This document shows positions 35,524 through 44,890 of a stretch of 64,000 bases of DNA, in pieces; within the stretch, counting starts at the first letter, position 1, and each line of letters opens with the position of its first letter. The notes beneath the pieces are model-generated. The model was not told the origin of the DNA. It searched no databases and was given only the letters and a program-made list of their open reading frames with translations. A program made the translations under genes and the position numbers. Source of the stretch: CAXXOK01 sp963664595. Lineage in GTDB: Bacteria > Bacillota > Clostridia > Christensenellales > Aristaeellaceae. The stretch is taken from NCBI GenBank assembly GCA_963664595.2, contig CAXXOK010000002.1, positions 310,001 to 374,000 of the forward strand. Direction: 5' to 3'.

Positions 35524-36981
35524 ATGCTTACATTCAGCAAAGATTTTTTATGGGACCGCATCTATGCCTGCTGGCTGGGCAAAAACATCGGCGGAACGAT
35601 CGGAACCCCCTATGAGGGCAAACGGGAATTGCTGGACGTGAAGGGATTCGCCGTAAAGCCCGGCGAGCCCCTGCCCAATGACGATCTGGACCTGCAGCTG
35701 GTGTGGCTGCGCGCCATGGACGAGCTCGGGCCGGAAAGCGTGAACGAGGAAACGCTGGGCGAATACTGGCTCAGCTATATCGGCCCGCACTGGAACGAAT
35801 ACGGCAACGGCAAGGCCAACTTACGGCGGGGTGTTTTGCCGCCGCTGAGCGGCGAGCTGAACAACGAGGCGTGGAAGCACTCCAACGGAGCCTGGATCCG
35901 CACGGAAATCTGGGCGTGCCTGTATCCCCTGCAGGTGGAAAAGGCCATCCGCTACGCCTTTGCCGACGCCTGCGTAGACCATGGCTACGGCGAGGGCAGC
36001 TATGCGGCCATTTTCGTCGCCGCGATGGAATGCGCCGCCTTTGCCGTAAACGACATACGGGAGCTACTTGCCATCGGCCTGAGCAAAATCCCGGAGGCCT
36101 GCCGTGTGGCCCGGAGCGTGCGCCTGGCGATGGACGCGTACGACCAGGGCCTGCCCTGGCAGGAGGCGCGCGCCCGGCTTGTGGAGGACAGCGCCGATCT
36201 GGGCTGGTTCCAGGCGCCCGCCAACATTGGCTTTGTGGTCATCGGGCTTTTGTACGGCGAAGGCGACTTCAAAAATTCGCTGCTTACGGCCGTCAACTGC
36301 GGGGACGATACCGACTGCACCGGCGCCACCGTCGGCGCGCTGCTGGGCATCAAAAACGGCATGAGCGGCATCCCGGAGGACTGGCGCGGCTATCTGGGCG
36401 ACCGTATTGAAACCTGCTGTACGCTGTACGGGCACGGACGTTTTCCCAAAACCTGTACGGAGCTGACACAATCCGTGCTCAACCTGCTGCCGGTCACCCT
36501 GCGCGTACGCAATATTGACCGGTATAACGGCGCGGCCCCGATTACCCTGGGCGATGCGAACGATTTTTCCGGCCTCACGAAGGAAGCGCTGATGGGCCGT
36601 GCCTTTGCCGACCAGCTTGGCGCGCGCAAGCCGCACTCCTACCGGGTGGTGAACGGCCTCATCGCCGCGCTGGTGGAGCTGGACGCCGAGCCCGTGATCA
36701 CCCCCGGGGGAACGCTGTCGGGCACCATCACGCTGCAAAGCCCGCTGATCCCCGAGCCGCAGTACTTTGAGCTGCGGTGGCTACTGCCGGAGGGCTGGCG
36801 TGCGGAAGGGAGCCACTATTTGTTCGTCACCCAGAACCGCGAGCCGCAGACGCAGCTCACCGATGGAAAATTCACACTGTACTCGGGTGAAACCGTGCTG
36901 CCCATGCAGCGCGCCGTGCTGGAGATTATCGCCGTAGGCCGCCCCATGCCGCTGTACGTGCCCATCACCGTTTTAAGCTGA
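35524..36981 (+). CDS. ADP-ribosylglycohydrolase-family (DraG fold) hydrolase
   Basis: A 485-residue protein. Residues 1-310 match the DraG fold with its two metal-binding stretches, LPNDDLDLQLVWLRAM near 55-70 and NCGDDTDCTGATVGALLG near 258-275, and GKNIGGTIGTPYEG at the start. The last 150 residues form an extra beta-rich domain. Family members remove ADP-ribose from proteins or small molecules, but members with this extension are common in sugar-use loci and probably hydrolyse glycosidic or nucleoside-like bonds. ATG 35524 follows GGAGGGACAGCCT. Divergent AraC regulator upstream, very strong terminator after the stop. Confidence 0.85.
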   Translation: MLTFSKDFLWDRIYACWLGKNIGGTIGTPYEGKRELLDVKGFAVKPGEPLPNDDLDLQLVWLRAMDELGPESVNEETLGEYWLSYIGPHWNEYGNGKANLRRGVLPPLSGELNNEAWKHSNGAWIRTEIWACLYPLQVEKAIRYAFADACVDHGYGEGSYAAIFVAAMECAAFAVNDIRELLAIGLSKIPEACRVARSVRLAMDAYDQGLPWQEARARLVEDSADLGWFQAPANIGFVVIGLLYGEGDFKNSLLTAVNCGDDTDCTGATVGALLGIKNGMSGIPEDWRGYLGDRIETCCTLYGHGRFPKTCTELTQSVLNLLPVTLRVRNIDRYNGAAPITLGDANDFSGLTKEALMGRAFADQLGARKPHSYRVVNGLIAALVELDAEPVITPGGTLSGTITLQSPLIPEPQYFELRWLLPEGWRAEGSHYLFVTQNREPQTQLTDGKFTLYSGETVLPMQRAVLEIIAVGRPMPLYVPITVLS

Positions 36982-37002
36982 CCACACCCCAACCGTATCC
37001 CA

Positions 37003-37045
37003 ATGCATAAAACCGTTCTCCCCACCGGAGAACGGTTTTATGCAT
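37003..37045. terminator. Very strong bidirectional terminator
   Basis: A 19-bp perfect stem (ATGCATAAAACCGTTCTCC and complement) with a five-base loop; the TTTT of one arm ends the RNA in either direction. Confidence 0.85.
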
Positions 37046-37051
37046 TCAAAA

Positions 37052-37290
37052 AATGGAGGGTCCAGGGCTGAAAGTCCTGGTCAGGAAGCAAGGGTGAAAC
37101 CCTTGCCGGGGTATGGGGCGGAGTACCATGCCTTGTATAACATCACATGGCGAAGGCAAACGAATAGCGCCGCAGGCGCATCCTATTGCAAAAGCGAGCG
37201 AACAGCGCCAAAGGCACTATGAGGCGAACGGCGATCACGGCCCGAACAGGTTCAACGAGCAGCACCCGTCCTCCCCTGCGGAGACCGTTC
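37052..37290 (+). repeat. Intact structured repeat (same family as the IS target)
   Basis: No open frame of note. The plus strand forms a row of hairpins: CCAGGGCT-GAA-AGTCCTGG, GCAAGGGT-GAA-ACCCTTGC, GGTATGG with CCATGCC, and GCGCC-GCA-GGCGC inside AATA/TATT. Then come GCGAGCGAACAGCGCC and GCGATCACGGCCCGAACAGG. The same motifs in the same order flank the IS at 16.3 and 17.6 kb. Two triloops of identical GAA type suggest selection on RNA or DNA structure. It may be a dispersed intergenic palindromic repeat or a small RNA; direction of transcription is unknown. Confidence 0.6.
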
Positions 37291-37331
37291 TTTTCCTCCG
37301 GATAAAAGCAGACCTGTCCCAAGCTCAGCCC

Positions 37332-38861
37332 TTACAGATGGTACCGCTTATATTCGCCCGGGGAAACCCCCATCGCCTGCTTGAAGGCCCGGTAGAACTG
37401 CGTGGTATCGCCGTAGCCTACCCTGCAGGCGATTTCGTATATCTTCAGGTTCGTGCCCGTCATCAGCTCCACCGCCTTATCCATGCGCACCTTGCGCAGG
37501 TAATCGCTGAAGGTTTCCCCCGTTTTGCTGCTGTACAGGGAGCTGAGGTAATTGGGGTGCAGGCCCAGCCGTTCCGATATCTCCGCGAGCCGCAGGTTGC
37601 TCTGGTAGTTGTTTTCGATGTAATCCCTGGTTTTCTGGATGGCGTATTCATCCTTGGTCAACAGCCGTTCGTTCAGCGCGTCCATATACACATGGATCAG
37701 GCTCAGAAAATTCTTTTTCATATAGGACAGGGTCGTCGCCTCCCGCAGCATGTGCACGATATCCTTGTCCGTAAACTTATACTTGCCGACGATCCCGATA
37801 AAATCCTTATTTCGGTTCATCAGCGTGTACACCATGGAGGCAAACAGCTGGCGTACGCTTTCCACCTCGGGGCGCGCCAGCGCCGCCTGGCAAAACAGGC
37901 TCCGGATCACGCGGTCGGCGCCCTTTGCGTCCCGGGCCGCAATGCACTCAATCGCCGCTTCCACCTCCCGCGTAAACGGGAACGGCTCCGGCTTCTCCGG
38001 CAGCTCTTCCTCCACGTCATAAAAATACTGTTCCAGGCAGGCCAGCGCCTCGGCGTAGGCAGCGGACGCGCGGTCCGCCGGATAATCGGCGCGGCTGATG
38101 CCATAGCGGAAATTCTGGCCGGATATCGCGTGGGACAGCTTGGCGGATACCCCCTTGGCCGACTCCTCCGGCAAGAAAACCAGCATGACAAACAGCTGCT
38201 TATACTCGCCCTGCACCAGATGCGCGGGCGGGGACGACACGCAGGCGTCCAGCAGGGAGATCCCCGCCAGGAAAATCGCCTGCTTGTCCATATCACTGAT
38301 GATTCCTTTGCCAAACGAATCCAGAATCGCCGCGATCACCCGGCTATTGGGGGGCAGTTCCTTTTGCTTGAGCAGCTCCTCCGCGGGGCCAGGCGCCGTC
38401 AGCAGCCGCTCCACGGCGGCCTGCTGGGCATACACATCCCGCAGCACATCCTGCTTGCCAAATTGCCGGGTGGCCAGCTTGCCCATCCGCGCGGCAATGC
38501 GCGCACGGCATTCCACGTAGACGGCCTTCAGGTTGCTTTCGCAAACGGGCTTCAAAATATAATCGGACACGCCCAGCTTCATGGCGTTGCGCACAAACTC
38601 GTAATCGTCAAACCCGCTGACGACCACAACCTCGCCCCGGTATTCCATCTCCGACAGCTTCTGCATCAGCTCGATGCCGCCCAGCACCGGCATTTTGATA
38701 TCCAGAAAGATGATGCCGATACAGGCGGAGCATACGGTTTCCAGCGCTTCGCTGCCATTTCCCGCCGTGTACACGTTCGGGCAGTCCTCAAAGCTCCGGA
38801 TCATCCGCGAAAGACCTTCCCGTATGGTGGGGTCGTCATCCACAATCAGGATATCATGCAT
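37332..38861 (-). CDS. YesN-type response regulator with AraC output
   Basis: A 509-residue response regulator. The receiver holds ILIVDDDPTIREGL with the acidic pocket, phospho-acceptor Asp in IIFLDIKMPVLGG, then T/S and K positions (VVVSGFDDYEF, YILKPV). A 250-residue linker follows, and the C-terminus is an AraC HTH pair (RLAEISERLGLHPNYLSSLYSSKTGETFSDYLRKVRM, IYEIACRVGYGDTTQFYRAFKQAMGVSPGEYKR). ATG 38861 follows GGAAGG. Partner of the YesM-type kinase 25 bases upstream; the pair should regulate the CUT1 sugar transporter directly upstream. Confidence 0.93.
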   Translation of the reverse strand: MHDILIVDDDPTIREGLSRMIRSFEDCPNVYTAGNGSEALETVCSACIGIIFLDIKMPVLGGIELMQKLSEMEYRGEVVVVSGFDDYEFVRNAMKLGVSDYILKPVCESNLKAVYVECRARIAARMGKLATRQFGKQDVLRDVYAQQAAVERLLTAPGPAEELLKQKELPPNSRVIAAILDSFGKGIISDMDKQAIFLAGISLLDACVSSPPAHLVQGEYKQLFVMLVFLPEESAKGVSAKLSHAISGQNFRYGISRADYPADRASAAYAEALACLEQYFYDVEEELPEKPEPFPFTREVEAAIECIAARDAKGADRVIRSLFCQAALARPEVESVRQLFASMVYTLMNRNKDFIGIVGKYKFTDKDIVHMLREATTLSYMKKNFLSLIHVYMDALNERLLTKDEYAIQKTRDYIENNYQSNLRLAEISERLGLHPNYLSSLYSSKTGETFSDYLRKVRMDKAVELMTGTNLKIYEIACRVGYGDTTQFYRAFKQAMGVSPGEYKRYHL

Positions 38862-38886
38862 GGGCACACCTTCCTTTCCAATGTTT

Positions 38887-40737
38887 TTACTCTCTGCGCA
38901 GCGGCAGCGTAACGGTAATCATCGTGCCGACGTTCACCTCGGAAGCGATGGCAACGCCGAAAGGCTCCCCGTACAGGAGCCGGATTCTGCGGTGCACGTT
39001 CTTCAGGCCGATGCTCGTAAATTTTTCGTTGTTGTTATCCATGTATTCCCGCAGGTCCTCCAGCATATCGTCGGGGATGCCGCTTCCGTTATCCGTGATC
39101 TGAAAAATGATCTTCTCCCCGTCCAGATACCCCAGCACATCCACAGCCCCGATGGTTTTGATGGCGTTCACGCCGTGGTAGAGCGCGTTTTCCACCAGAG
39201 GCTGCAAAACGAATTTATGCATTTTGCAGGAGAGGATTTCCGGCTCGATATTGATGCTTACGGTAAACCGGTCCCCATACAGGTGATGCTGGAGGGCGAT
39301 GTATTCCTGCAGCTTTTCCATCTCCTCCGCCACCGTTACGGGATTGGCCGGGGCCGAGATGCCGTAGCGCAGCAGGTTGGCCAGCAGCAGCGTCATATCG
39401 CTGAGCTCCTGCTGGCCGCTGAGGTAGGCCTTGGTGCGGATGGTTTCCAGTGTGTTATACAAAAAATGCGGGTTTACCTGGCTGCGCAGCAGCTGCAGCT
39501 GGGTGCTGGTCAGCTCCATCTTCTTTTCATAAACGTCATAGATCAGGTATTCAATTCTGCGGGTCATGGTGTTGAAGGCCGCCGTCAGCTCCGAAAGCTC
39601 ATCGCCGAAGGGATCGGCAATGGACAGGGTGAAGTCCTCCTTCTGCACGATATCGTTGCAGGTATCCGCCAGGTTTTTCACCGGGCGTACAATGCTGTGC
39701 ACAATGGCGATAATCACCACCCCAAGCAAGATGCACCCCGCAAACAGCGCGGCAAACAGGCTCAGTTTCTGGCGGATCACATCGGAGATCACCAGGCGGT
39801 ACGGCGTTTGCAGCACAAAATAATAGCCGTCGAGCGCCGACGAATAGTGGTAGATCTGATCGTCTCCCTCTGCCGACGCGCGGAAGGAGCCCTCCGGGCT
39901 GTGGTTATGCGTATCGTCCACCGCCGCCAGAAACGCGTTCACGCTCTCCTGGGACATTGATCCCATCAGCAGCTTTCCGTCCGTGCTGAAAAAGCCCATC
40001 CGCTGGTCATCAAACAGCCTGGTTTCCTCATACACCGCAGCGCCTCCGCTCACATCCACCCCCGCCAGAATAACGCCCAGCGGGTCGAAATACTCCAGGC
40101 TCATGATGGCGCGGGACACAAACAGCATTTCCTCCTTATCGGTCAGGTAAATGCCGGAGATCTCCAGCTCGTCCGGGCGCAGCACAAGCGGGCCACCCTT
40201 TTCCAGCAGGGTGTCCGCAAACCATGGCTCACTGTTGATCACACCGCCCTGAAGGGGCTGCTGGTTGGGGGAAATCATATAGGTATATTTCTTGTTGTTC
40301 TTAACGTACGATCCGCTGCCGTTGAGATCAAAAACCGCGATCAGCCGTATTTCCCGGTTCTGCTCAAACAGCATGGTGCTCTTGTACTCCAGATCGGAGT
40401 ACAGCACGCTTCTGCTGTATTTATCGGGATGGGCCAGATAATTATAGGTATCATTGGGCAGATTGTTGATCTGCACCACCGGGTATTTGGTCACCGACAG
40501 CAGACTTGTGATTCCGGCCTTGATCTGATCCGCAACCCCGTTCACCAGCTGAGTGCAGCGCATGGATACATACGCTTCGTGGCTGGATATGGTGGAGCTG
40601 AGCATGGCAAACAGTGCCAGGGTCATCAGCAGCAGCACAACGCCCCAGATGATGAACAGCCTCCGCTTGATGGAAACACTGCGCAGCAGGCCGTATTCCC
40701 ATTTCAAGATCGTTTTTCCAAGGCTCCTTTGCCTCAT
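38887..40737 (-). CDS. YesM-type sensor histidine kinase
   Basis: A 616-residue kinase: first membrane segment at about 25-48, a 250-residue extracellular dCache-like sensor, second segment at about 325-345, HAMP (VRPVKNLADTCNDIV), the His_kinase domain with LRSQVNPHFLYNTLETIR (phospho-His) and HATPase motifs QPLVENALYHGV and DNGSGIPDD. YesM kinases sense sugars or glycans outside the cell and signal to YesN. It lies after the PhnP-like hydrolase gene (gap 126 bases) on the same strand. Confidence 0.93.
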   Translation of the reverse strand: MRQRSLGKTILKWEYGLLRSVSIKRRLFIIWGVVLLLMTLALFAMLSSTISSHEAYVSMRCTQLVNGVADQIKAGITSLLSVTKYPVVQINNLPNDTYNYLAHPDKYSRSVLYSDLEYKSTMLFEQNREIRLIAVFDLNGSGSYVKNNKKYTYMISPNQQPLQGGVINSEPWFADTLLEKGGPLVLRPDELEISGIYLTDKEEMLFVSRAIMSLEYFDPLGVILAGVDVSGGAAVYEETRLFDDQRMGFFSTDGKLLMGSMSQESVNAFLAAVDDTHNHSPEGSFRASAEGDDQIYHYSSALDGYYFVLQTPYRLVISDVIRQKLSLFAALFAGCILLGVVIIAIVHSIVRPVKNLADTCNDIVQKEDFTLSIADPFGDELSELTAAFNTMTRRIEYLIYDVYEKKMELTSTQLQLLRSQVNPHFLYNTLETIRTKAYLSGQQELSDMTLLLANLLRYGISAPANPVTVAEEMEKLQEYIALQHHLYGDRFTVSINIEPEILSCKMHKFVLQPLVENALYHGVNAIKTIGAVDVLGYLDGEKIIFQITDNGSGIPDDMLEDLREYMDNNNEKFTSIGLKNVHRRIRLLYGEPFGVAIASEVNVGTMITVTLPLRRE

Positions 40738-40863
40738 GGAATCACCCCTGCCGTTTCATCCTTCCATCATACGGGCCGCTGTCTGCGGTGTCAAGCCGGG
40801 CCGCCGCACAGGGCCCGGCGGGAGGCCGTTGCCGCGTTTTTTGCAGACAGGCGGATAGACCCG

Positions 40864-41691
40864 TTAAAACGAAACGCTGAAACCGTCATACGCCACGGCA
40901 AAGCCGTGGGGAACTACCGCGGCCTCGATTTCATCATGCAGCAGCTCCCCATTATGGGAAAAATGCGTGATGACAAACCGGGTGTCCTGTTTTACACAGC
41001 CGATGCTTTCCAGCCGTTTGCGCGCCTCCAGCACATCCGGGATGCCCATATGATTTGTGCCCTCCCGGTGCTTGAGCATGGTGCAGTCCAGGCTGACCAG
41101 ATCAAACAGCCGTCCGGCCAGATAAGCCCAGGTGGCCTCCGGAAACAGGCCGGTATCGTTGCCGTAGAGCAGGCGCTTGCCGTCCTTTTCTATTTCGTAG
41201 AGGAAGCACTTTTCGTTTTTCGCATGGTTGGCCAGCAGCGGGGTTACCCGGTAGCCGCCGATTTCCGCCGGAACAAATTCCGTAAGCTCCCGGCAGGCGA
41301 TCCGCTGTTTGATGATCTCCCGGTCCGGGTTTGTTTCGACAAACTCATCATACCTGCGTTTGAGGGTGTCGTTACCGTACAGGGTCAGCACGCCCTGCAC
41401 CCCGCTGGCAAAGCCCCCGCAGCGAAACAGAAAATCTTCCGGGTAAAAATGATCCTGATGGGTATGCGTAATCAGGATATCGTGGATATCCGGCAGGTTC
41501 AGCCCGTCGCGCAGCATGTGCAGATAGCTGTCCGGCGGAAAATCCACCAGCAGCGTATCGTCGATTATGGCCTGCGAGCGCGTGCGCAGGTTTTTGCCGC
41601 CCAGCGCGCGGGCCTTGCGGCAGACCTCGCACCGGCAGAAAATGCCGGGCCAGCCCTCCGCCGCCGCTGTGCCCAGATACTGCAGTTTCAT
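40864..41691 (-). CDS. PhnP-like metallo-beta-lactamase-fold hydrolase
   Basis: A 275-residue MBL-fold protein. THTHQDHFYPED is the metal-binding HxHxDH motif; the second-site His and Asp are in NHAKNE, YGNDTGLFPE and THFSHNG. An early CRCEVCRKA cluster matches the structural zinc site of PhnP, the cyclic-phosphate phosphodiesterase of phosphonate metabolism. No other phn genes are present. It is in line with the CUT1 transporter and YesMN genes, so a cyclic or phosphodiester sugar derivative may be its substrate (inference). ATG 41691 follows GGGAAGAAT. Confidence 0.85.
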   Translation of the reverse strand: MKLQYLGTAAAEGWPGIFCRCEVCRKARALGGKNLRTRSQAIIDDTLLVDFPPDSYLHMLRDGLNLPDIHDILITHTHQDHFYPEDFLFRCGGFASGVQGVLTLYGNDTLKRRYDEFVETNPDREIIKQRIACRELTEFVPAEIGGYRVTPLLANHAKNEKCFLYEIEKDGKRLLYGNDTGLFPEATWAYLAGRLFDLVSLDCTMLKHREGTNHMGIPDVLEARKRLESIGCVKQDTRFVITHFSHNGELLHDEIEAAVVPHGFAVAYDGFSVSF

Positions 41692-41710
41692 ATTCTTCCC
41701 GCCTTTGCAA

Positions 41711-42544
41711 TCAGGATTTGATGGCTCCGCTCGTCAGCCCGCCGATAATGTTTTTCTGCATGAACACATAAAACAACATGATCGGCAGCATCGACATGCA
41801 GAAGGTAGCAAACGTCAGGCTGTAGTCCACGCTGTACTCGGTTCTGAAATTATACTGGAACAGGGTAATGGTCCAGTATTTCGCCGAGCGGTTGAGGGTG
41901 ATCAGGGGCAGCATGAAATCGTTCCAGATCCACAGTCCGTTGCGGATGAGCACGGTCGCCAGAATCGGCTGCATCAGCGGCAGCACCACCTGTACAAAGG
42001 TCTGGGCCGTGGTGGCGCCGTCGATATAGGCCGCCTCCTCCATGTCGGTGGGAATGGAGCTGAGAAAGCCCACGTACAAAAACACCGCCTCACACGTGAG
42101 GGACGATATGCATAAAACCGCAAGCCCCGTGGGGTTAAGCATGCCCATGAACGAAAGCTGCTTCACCAGCGGCATCATCTTAACCTCAAAGGGGATGAAA
42201 ATGCCCAGCAGCAGGTATACATACAGCGCCCGGTACCATTTGCTGGTCGCCTTGGAACGCGAGATGGCATAGCTCATCATGGGCATAAACGCAATGTTGC
42301 CCAGCAGCACCAGCACGGTGATATACACCGTGTTGAGCAGCGCCTGAAAATACTTGCCGCCTTCCAGCACGGTTTTGAAGTTGCTGAAATTCAGGGATTC
42401 CGGCAGCGTAAAAAAGCTGACCGTGTTCTCCGCCACCGTTTTAAAGGCGGTCATCACCGTTACATACAGCGGCAGGATGATCAGCAGCACGCCCGCGATC
42501 AGCAGCCCATACACCGCCGTGCTTCCCAGTTTGCTATGTTTCAC
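41711..42544 (-). CDS. CUT1 sugar ABC permease (MalG/LplC-like)
   Basis: A 277-residue permease with six membrane segments and the EAA loop EAAYIDGATTAQTFVQVVLPLMQP, which docks the ATPase. The start is GTG 42544 with AAGGTGTGAG upstream, four bases after the stop of the partner permease. The ATPase for this importer is not in the operon; CUT1 systems often share MsmK-type ATPases encoded elsewhere. Confidence 0.92.
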   Translation of the reverse strand: MKHSKLGSTAVYGLLIAGVLLIILPLYVTVMTAFKTVAENTVSFFTLPESLNFSNFKTVLEGGKYFQALLNTVYITVLVLLGNIAFMPMMSYAISRSKATSKWYRALYVYLLLGIFIPFEVKMMPLVKQLSFMGMLNPTGLAVLCISSLTCEAVFLYVGFLSSIPTDMEEAAYIDGATTAQTFVQVVLPLMQPILATVLIRNGLWIWNDFMLPLITLNRSAKYWTITLFQYNFRTEYSVDYSLTFATFCMSMLPIMLFYVFMQKNIIGGLTSGAIKS

Positions 42545-42548
42545 AGTC

Positions 42549-43466
42549 TCACACCTTCTTCCTGCCGGAAATGAGAATCTGCACGGCCGAGATGGCCGCG
42601 ATCACGATACCGATCACAATCGCCTCGGCAACGGCATAGCTGAATTTCATTTCCACAAACGCGTTGGAATAAATGAGCAGGGATACGCTTTCCGTAACGC
42701 CGCCCGGCCCGCCGTCGGTAAGGCTTTTCACATAGTCGAACACCGTAATGCCGCTTTTGACGGTCAGCACCATTACCACGCTCAGCACCGGCACCAGAAA
42801 GGGCAGCGTGATGTGTAAAAACCGTTGGAAGGCCGAGGCCCCGTCCATCGCGGCCGCCTCGTACAGCTCTAAGGGCACGGTTTGCAGCCCGGCTAAAAAC
42901 AGCAGCGTAGGCATCGCCACGCCCTGCCAAACGTTGACGAACAAAATACCATACACCGCCGTTGTCGGGCTGGAAAGAATGTTTTTGCTTAAAAGCTCAA
43001 TCCCCAGGGCGCTGCCGATGGGCGGAATGGCCCGGTAATAAATCTGGTTGAAGATCAGGCCAACGGTGATCATGCTCAGCACCGCGGGCAAAAAATACAT
43101 CGACCGGAAAAACGTGATGCCCTTGATCTTGCTGTTGAGCAGATGGGCCAGGATAATCCCCAGCACCACAATACAGATCGTCAGCATCACGCAGTATTTG
43201 GCATTGAAAATCAGCGCGTTTAAAAACCGTTTGTCGCTGAAAAGATTGGCATAGTTCTTAAACTGAATAAAATCGATTTTTCTGGAAATCCCGTTCCAGT
43301 TGGTCATGCTGTAATAAACGCCGAGGATGACCGGGAAGATAAAAAACGTGCTGTAGAGCAGCAATCCCGGCAGGCTGAATAAAGCAAAGGTGATTTTTTT
43401 CGATTTTTCCGCCTGGCCGCCCTTCCCTTTTCGCAGAGGCGTCCGCCTGTTTACGATCGCGTTCAT
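42549..43466 (-). CDS. CUT1 sugar ABC permease (MalF/LplB-like)
   Basis: A 305-residue permease: FALFSLPGLLLYSTFFIFPVILGVYYSMTNW is the usual first segment and YEAAAMDGASAFQRFLHITLPFL the EAA loop. ATG 43466 follows AAGGAGTGAGCAT; the open frame upstream to 43514 is not expected to be translated. Pairs with the permease at 41711-42544. Confidence 0.92.
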   Translation of the reverse strand: MNAIVNRRTPLRKGKGGQAEKSKKITFALFSLPGLLLYSTFFIFPVILGVYYSMTNWNGISRKIDFIQFKNYANLFSDKRFLNALIFNAKYCVMLTICIVVLGIILAHLLNSKIKGITFFRSMYFLPAVLSMITVGLIFNQIYYRAIPPIGSALGIELLSKNILSSPTTAVYGILFVNVWQGVAMPTLLFLAGLQTVPLELYEAAAMDGASAFQRFLHITLPFLVPVLSVVMVLTVKSGITVFDYVKSLTDGGPGGVTESVSLLIYSNAFVEMKFSYAVAEAIVIGIVIAAISAVQILISGRKKV

Positions 43467-43616
43467 ATGCTCACTCCTTGCTGTATGGGCGCCGCCCCCC
43501 GCGGCGGGGGGCAAAACGGCCGGTATGGGCTGCCGGGCAAAGCCCGTTTAAAAAGGGAATCCATGGGCCGCTCGCTCACCGGAGCCAAATAAGCGGCGCA
43601 TGGATACCCCCAAAGA

Positions 43617-43644
43617 CTTCCGGCCCGGCACGCCGGGCCGGAAG
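43617..43644 (-). terminator. Hairpin between binding-protein and permease genes
   Basis: CTTCCGGCCCGGC and its exact complement (13 bp, two-base loop), without a T run. Placed just after the binding-protein gene, it probably protects that mRNA and lowers read-through to the permeases. A second GC-rich stem lies near 43489-43512. Confidence 0.65.
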
Positions 43645-43657
43645 GATGCCGGGTTGG

Positions 43658-44890
43658 TTACTGGTTGTACAGTTTCATGATGGCCGCGCCGAAGGCCTGC
43701 ACAAAGGCGTCGATATTGCCGTCCACGTACAGCTGCTGGCCGGGAGCGCGCATTTCTTCGCGGAGGCCGGTGGGCCAGAAGTTGACCTGGGTCAGGAACA
43801 TTTTGCCCGCATCCATGAGCTCTTTCATGTACATATGCTGGGCCTTGTCGTAGGTAACGCCCTTGATCATGTTCACATTGCCGTCCAGCTCGTAATACTT
43901 CTGGGCAACTTCCGTGGTGGAAAGGTATGCGATAAACTTGAGCGCCTGTTCCGGATACTTGCAGGAGGTGGATACCGCAAACGAAGTATCGATATTCACA
44001 GGCACGTAAAGCTCGTCGGAAAGCGGGGAGGGAATGGGGATCAGCTTCACGGCGATGTCCGGGTTGGCCGCTTGCATGGTGGAAAGCATCCAGGTGCCGG
44101 AGAACATCATTGCGGCCTTGCCGTTTACAACATCGGCCACAGCGGATTCATAGTCCAGGCCCAGCGAATCAGGCGTGCTGTACTGGGCGATATCCAGGCA
44201 CAGCTGAGCGAAGCCGCGGATGGTCTGCGAATCTTCCACTTTCATTTCGCCGGAGGCGATTTTCTGGAACTCCTCATCGGAGTCATGGTTGAGCACGCCG
44301 ATGGTGCGCTCCAGCCGCTGCGCCACGTTGCCGACATCCTTGTTGGGCAGGGCAAACGCATCGTAGCCGTTGTCTTTGAGGGTCTTGCAGGCAGCCAGCA
44401 GGTCCGCGTAGGTGGCGGGCTCCGCAATGCCGAGCTGCTCAAAAATGTCCGTGCGGTAATAAATACCGTAGCTGCTCAGGGTCATGGGCAGGGCATACTG
44501 GTGGCCGTTATAGGCCGCCATATCGAGCATCGCGTCGGATACGTTGCCCATGAAAGCCTCGTCGGTCAGGTCCACCATCAGCCCGTCGTCAAACATCGCC
44601 TTATACTTGTCTTCCGCGGGATACACGTTGAGGATGTCGGGCATCTCGTTGGTGGCGATCCGGGTCAGCAATACCGTACCGGAATCGGAAACCGAGGTCA
44701 GGGTGATTTTAATGTCGGGATTCAGCGCCATGAAATCCGAGATGATTTCCTCCATCACGCTGACCGTTTCAGGCTTGAGAGAGTAAAACTCCAGCTCCAC
44801 AGGCGCGGTATCCGCCAGCGCGGCACTCCAGACCGAGGAAAGCAGCATCGTGGCCGCCAGCAAAACAGCGACAAATTTCGGGGTTCTCAT
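43658..44890 (-). CDS. Extracellular sugar-binding protein (CUT1, SBP_bac_1)
   Basis: A 410-residue solute-binding protein with signal peptide MRTPKFVAVLLAATMLLSS and probable cut after AALA. Landmarks include FMALNPDIKITLTS, LTRIATNEMPDILNVYPA and GKAAMMFSGTWMLSTM. There is no lipobox Cys, unusual for a Gram-positive binding protein, so it may be released or held by its uncleaved signal. ATG 44890 follows GGAGGAACAAGGA. First gene of the transporter/PhnP/YesMN operon. Confidence 0.9.
   Translation of the reverse strand: MRTPKFVAVLLAATMLLSSVWSAALADTAPVELEFYSLKPETVSVMEEIISDFMALNPDIKITLTSVSDSGTVLLTRIATNEMPDILNVYPAEDKYKAMFDDGLMVDLTDEAFMGNVSDAMLDMAAYNGHQYALPMTLSSYGIYYRTDIFEQLGIAEPATYADLLAACKTLKDNGYDAFALPNKDVGNVAQRLERTIGVLNHDSDEEFQKIASGEMKVEDSQTIRGFAQLCLDIAQYSTPDSLGLDYESAVADVVNGKAAMMFSGTWMLSTMQAANPDIAVKLIPIPSPLSDELYVPVNIDTSFAVSTSCKYPEQALKFIAYLSTTEVAQKYYELDGNVNMIKGVTYDKAQHMYMKELMDAGKMFLTQVNFWPTGLREEMRAPGQQLYVDGNIDAFVQAFGAAIMKLYNQ

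Noticed and set aside
37052..37290. Calling the repeat a HEARO/IsrB-type guide RNA
   Set aside because: Hairpin-rich, but no HNH or RuvC-like protein gene lies beside either copy and I cannot match a specific consensus by eye; kept only as a test to run.
37113..38912. Plus-strand open frame of 599 codons opposite the response regulator
   Set aside because: Shadow frame; the opposite strand has all receiver and AraC motifs.
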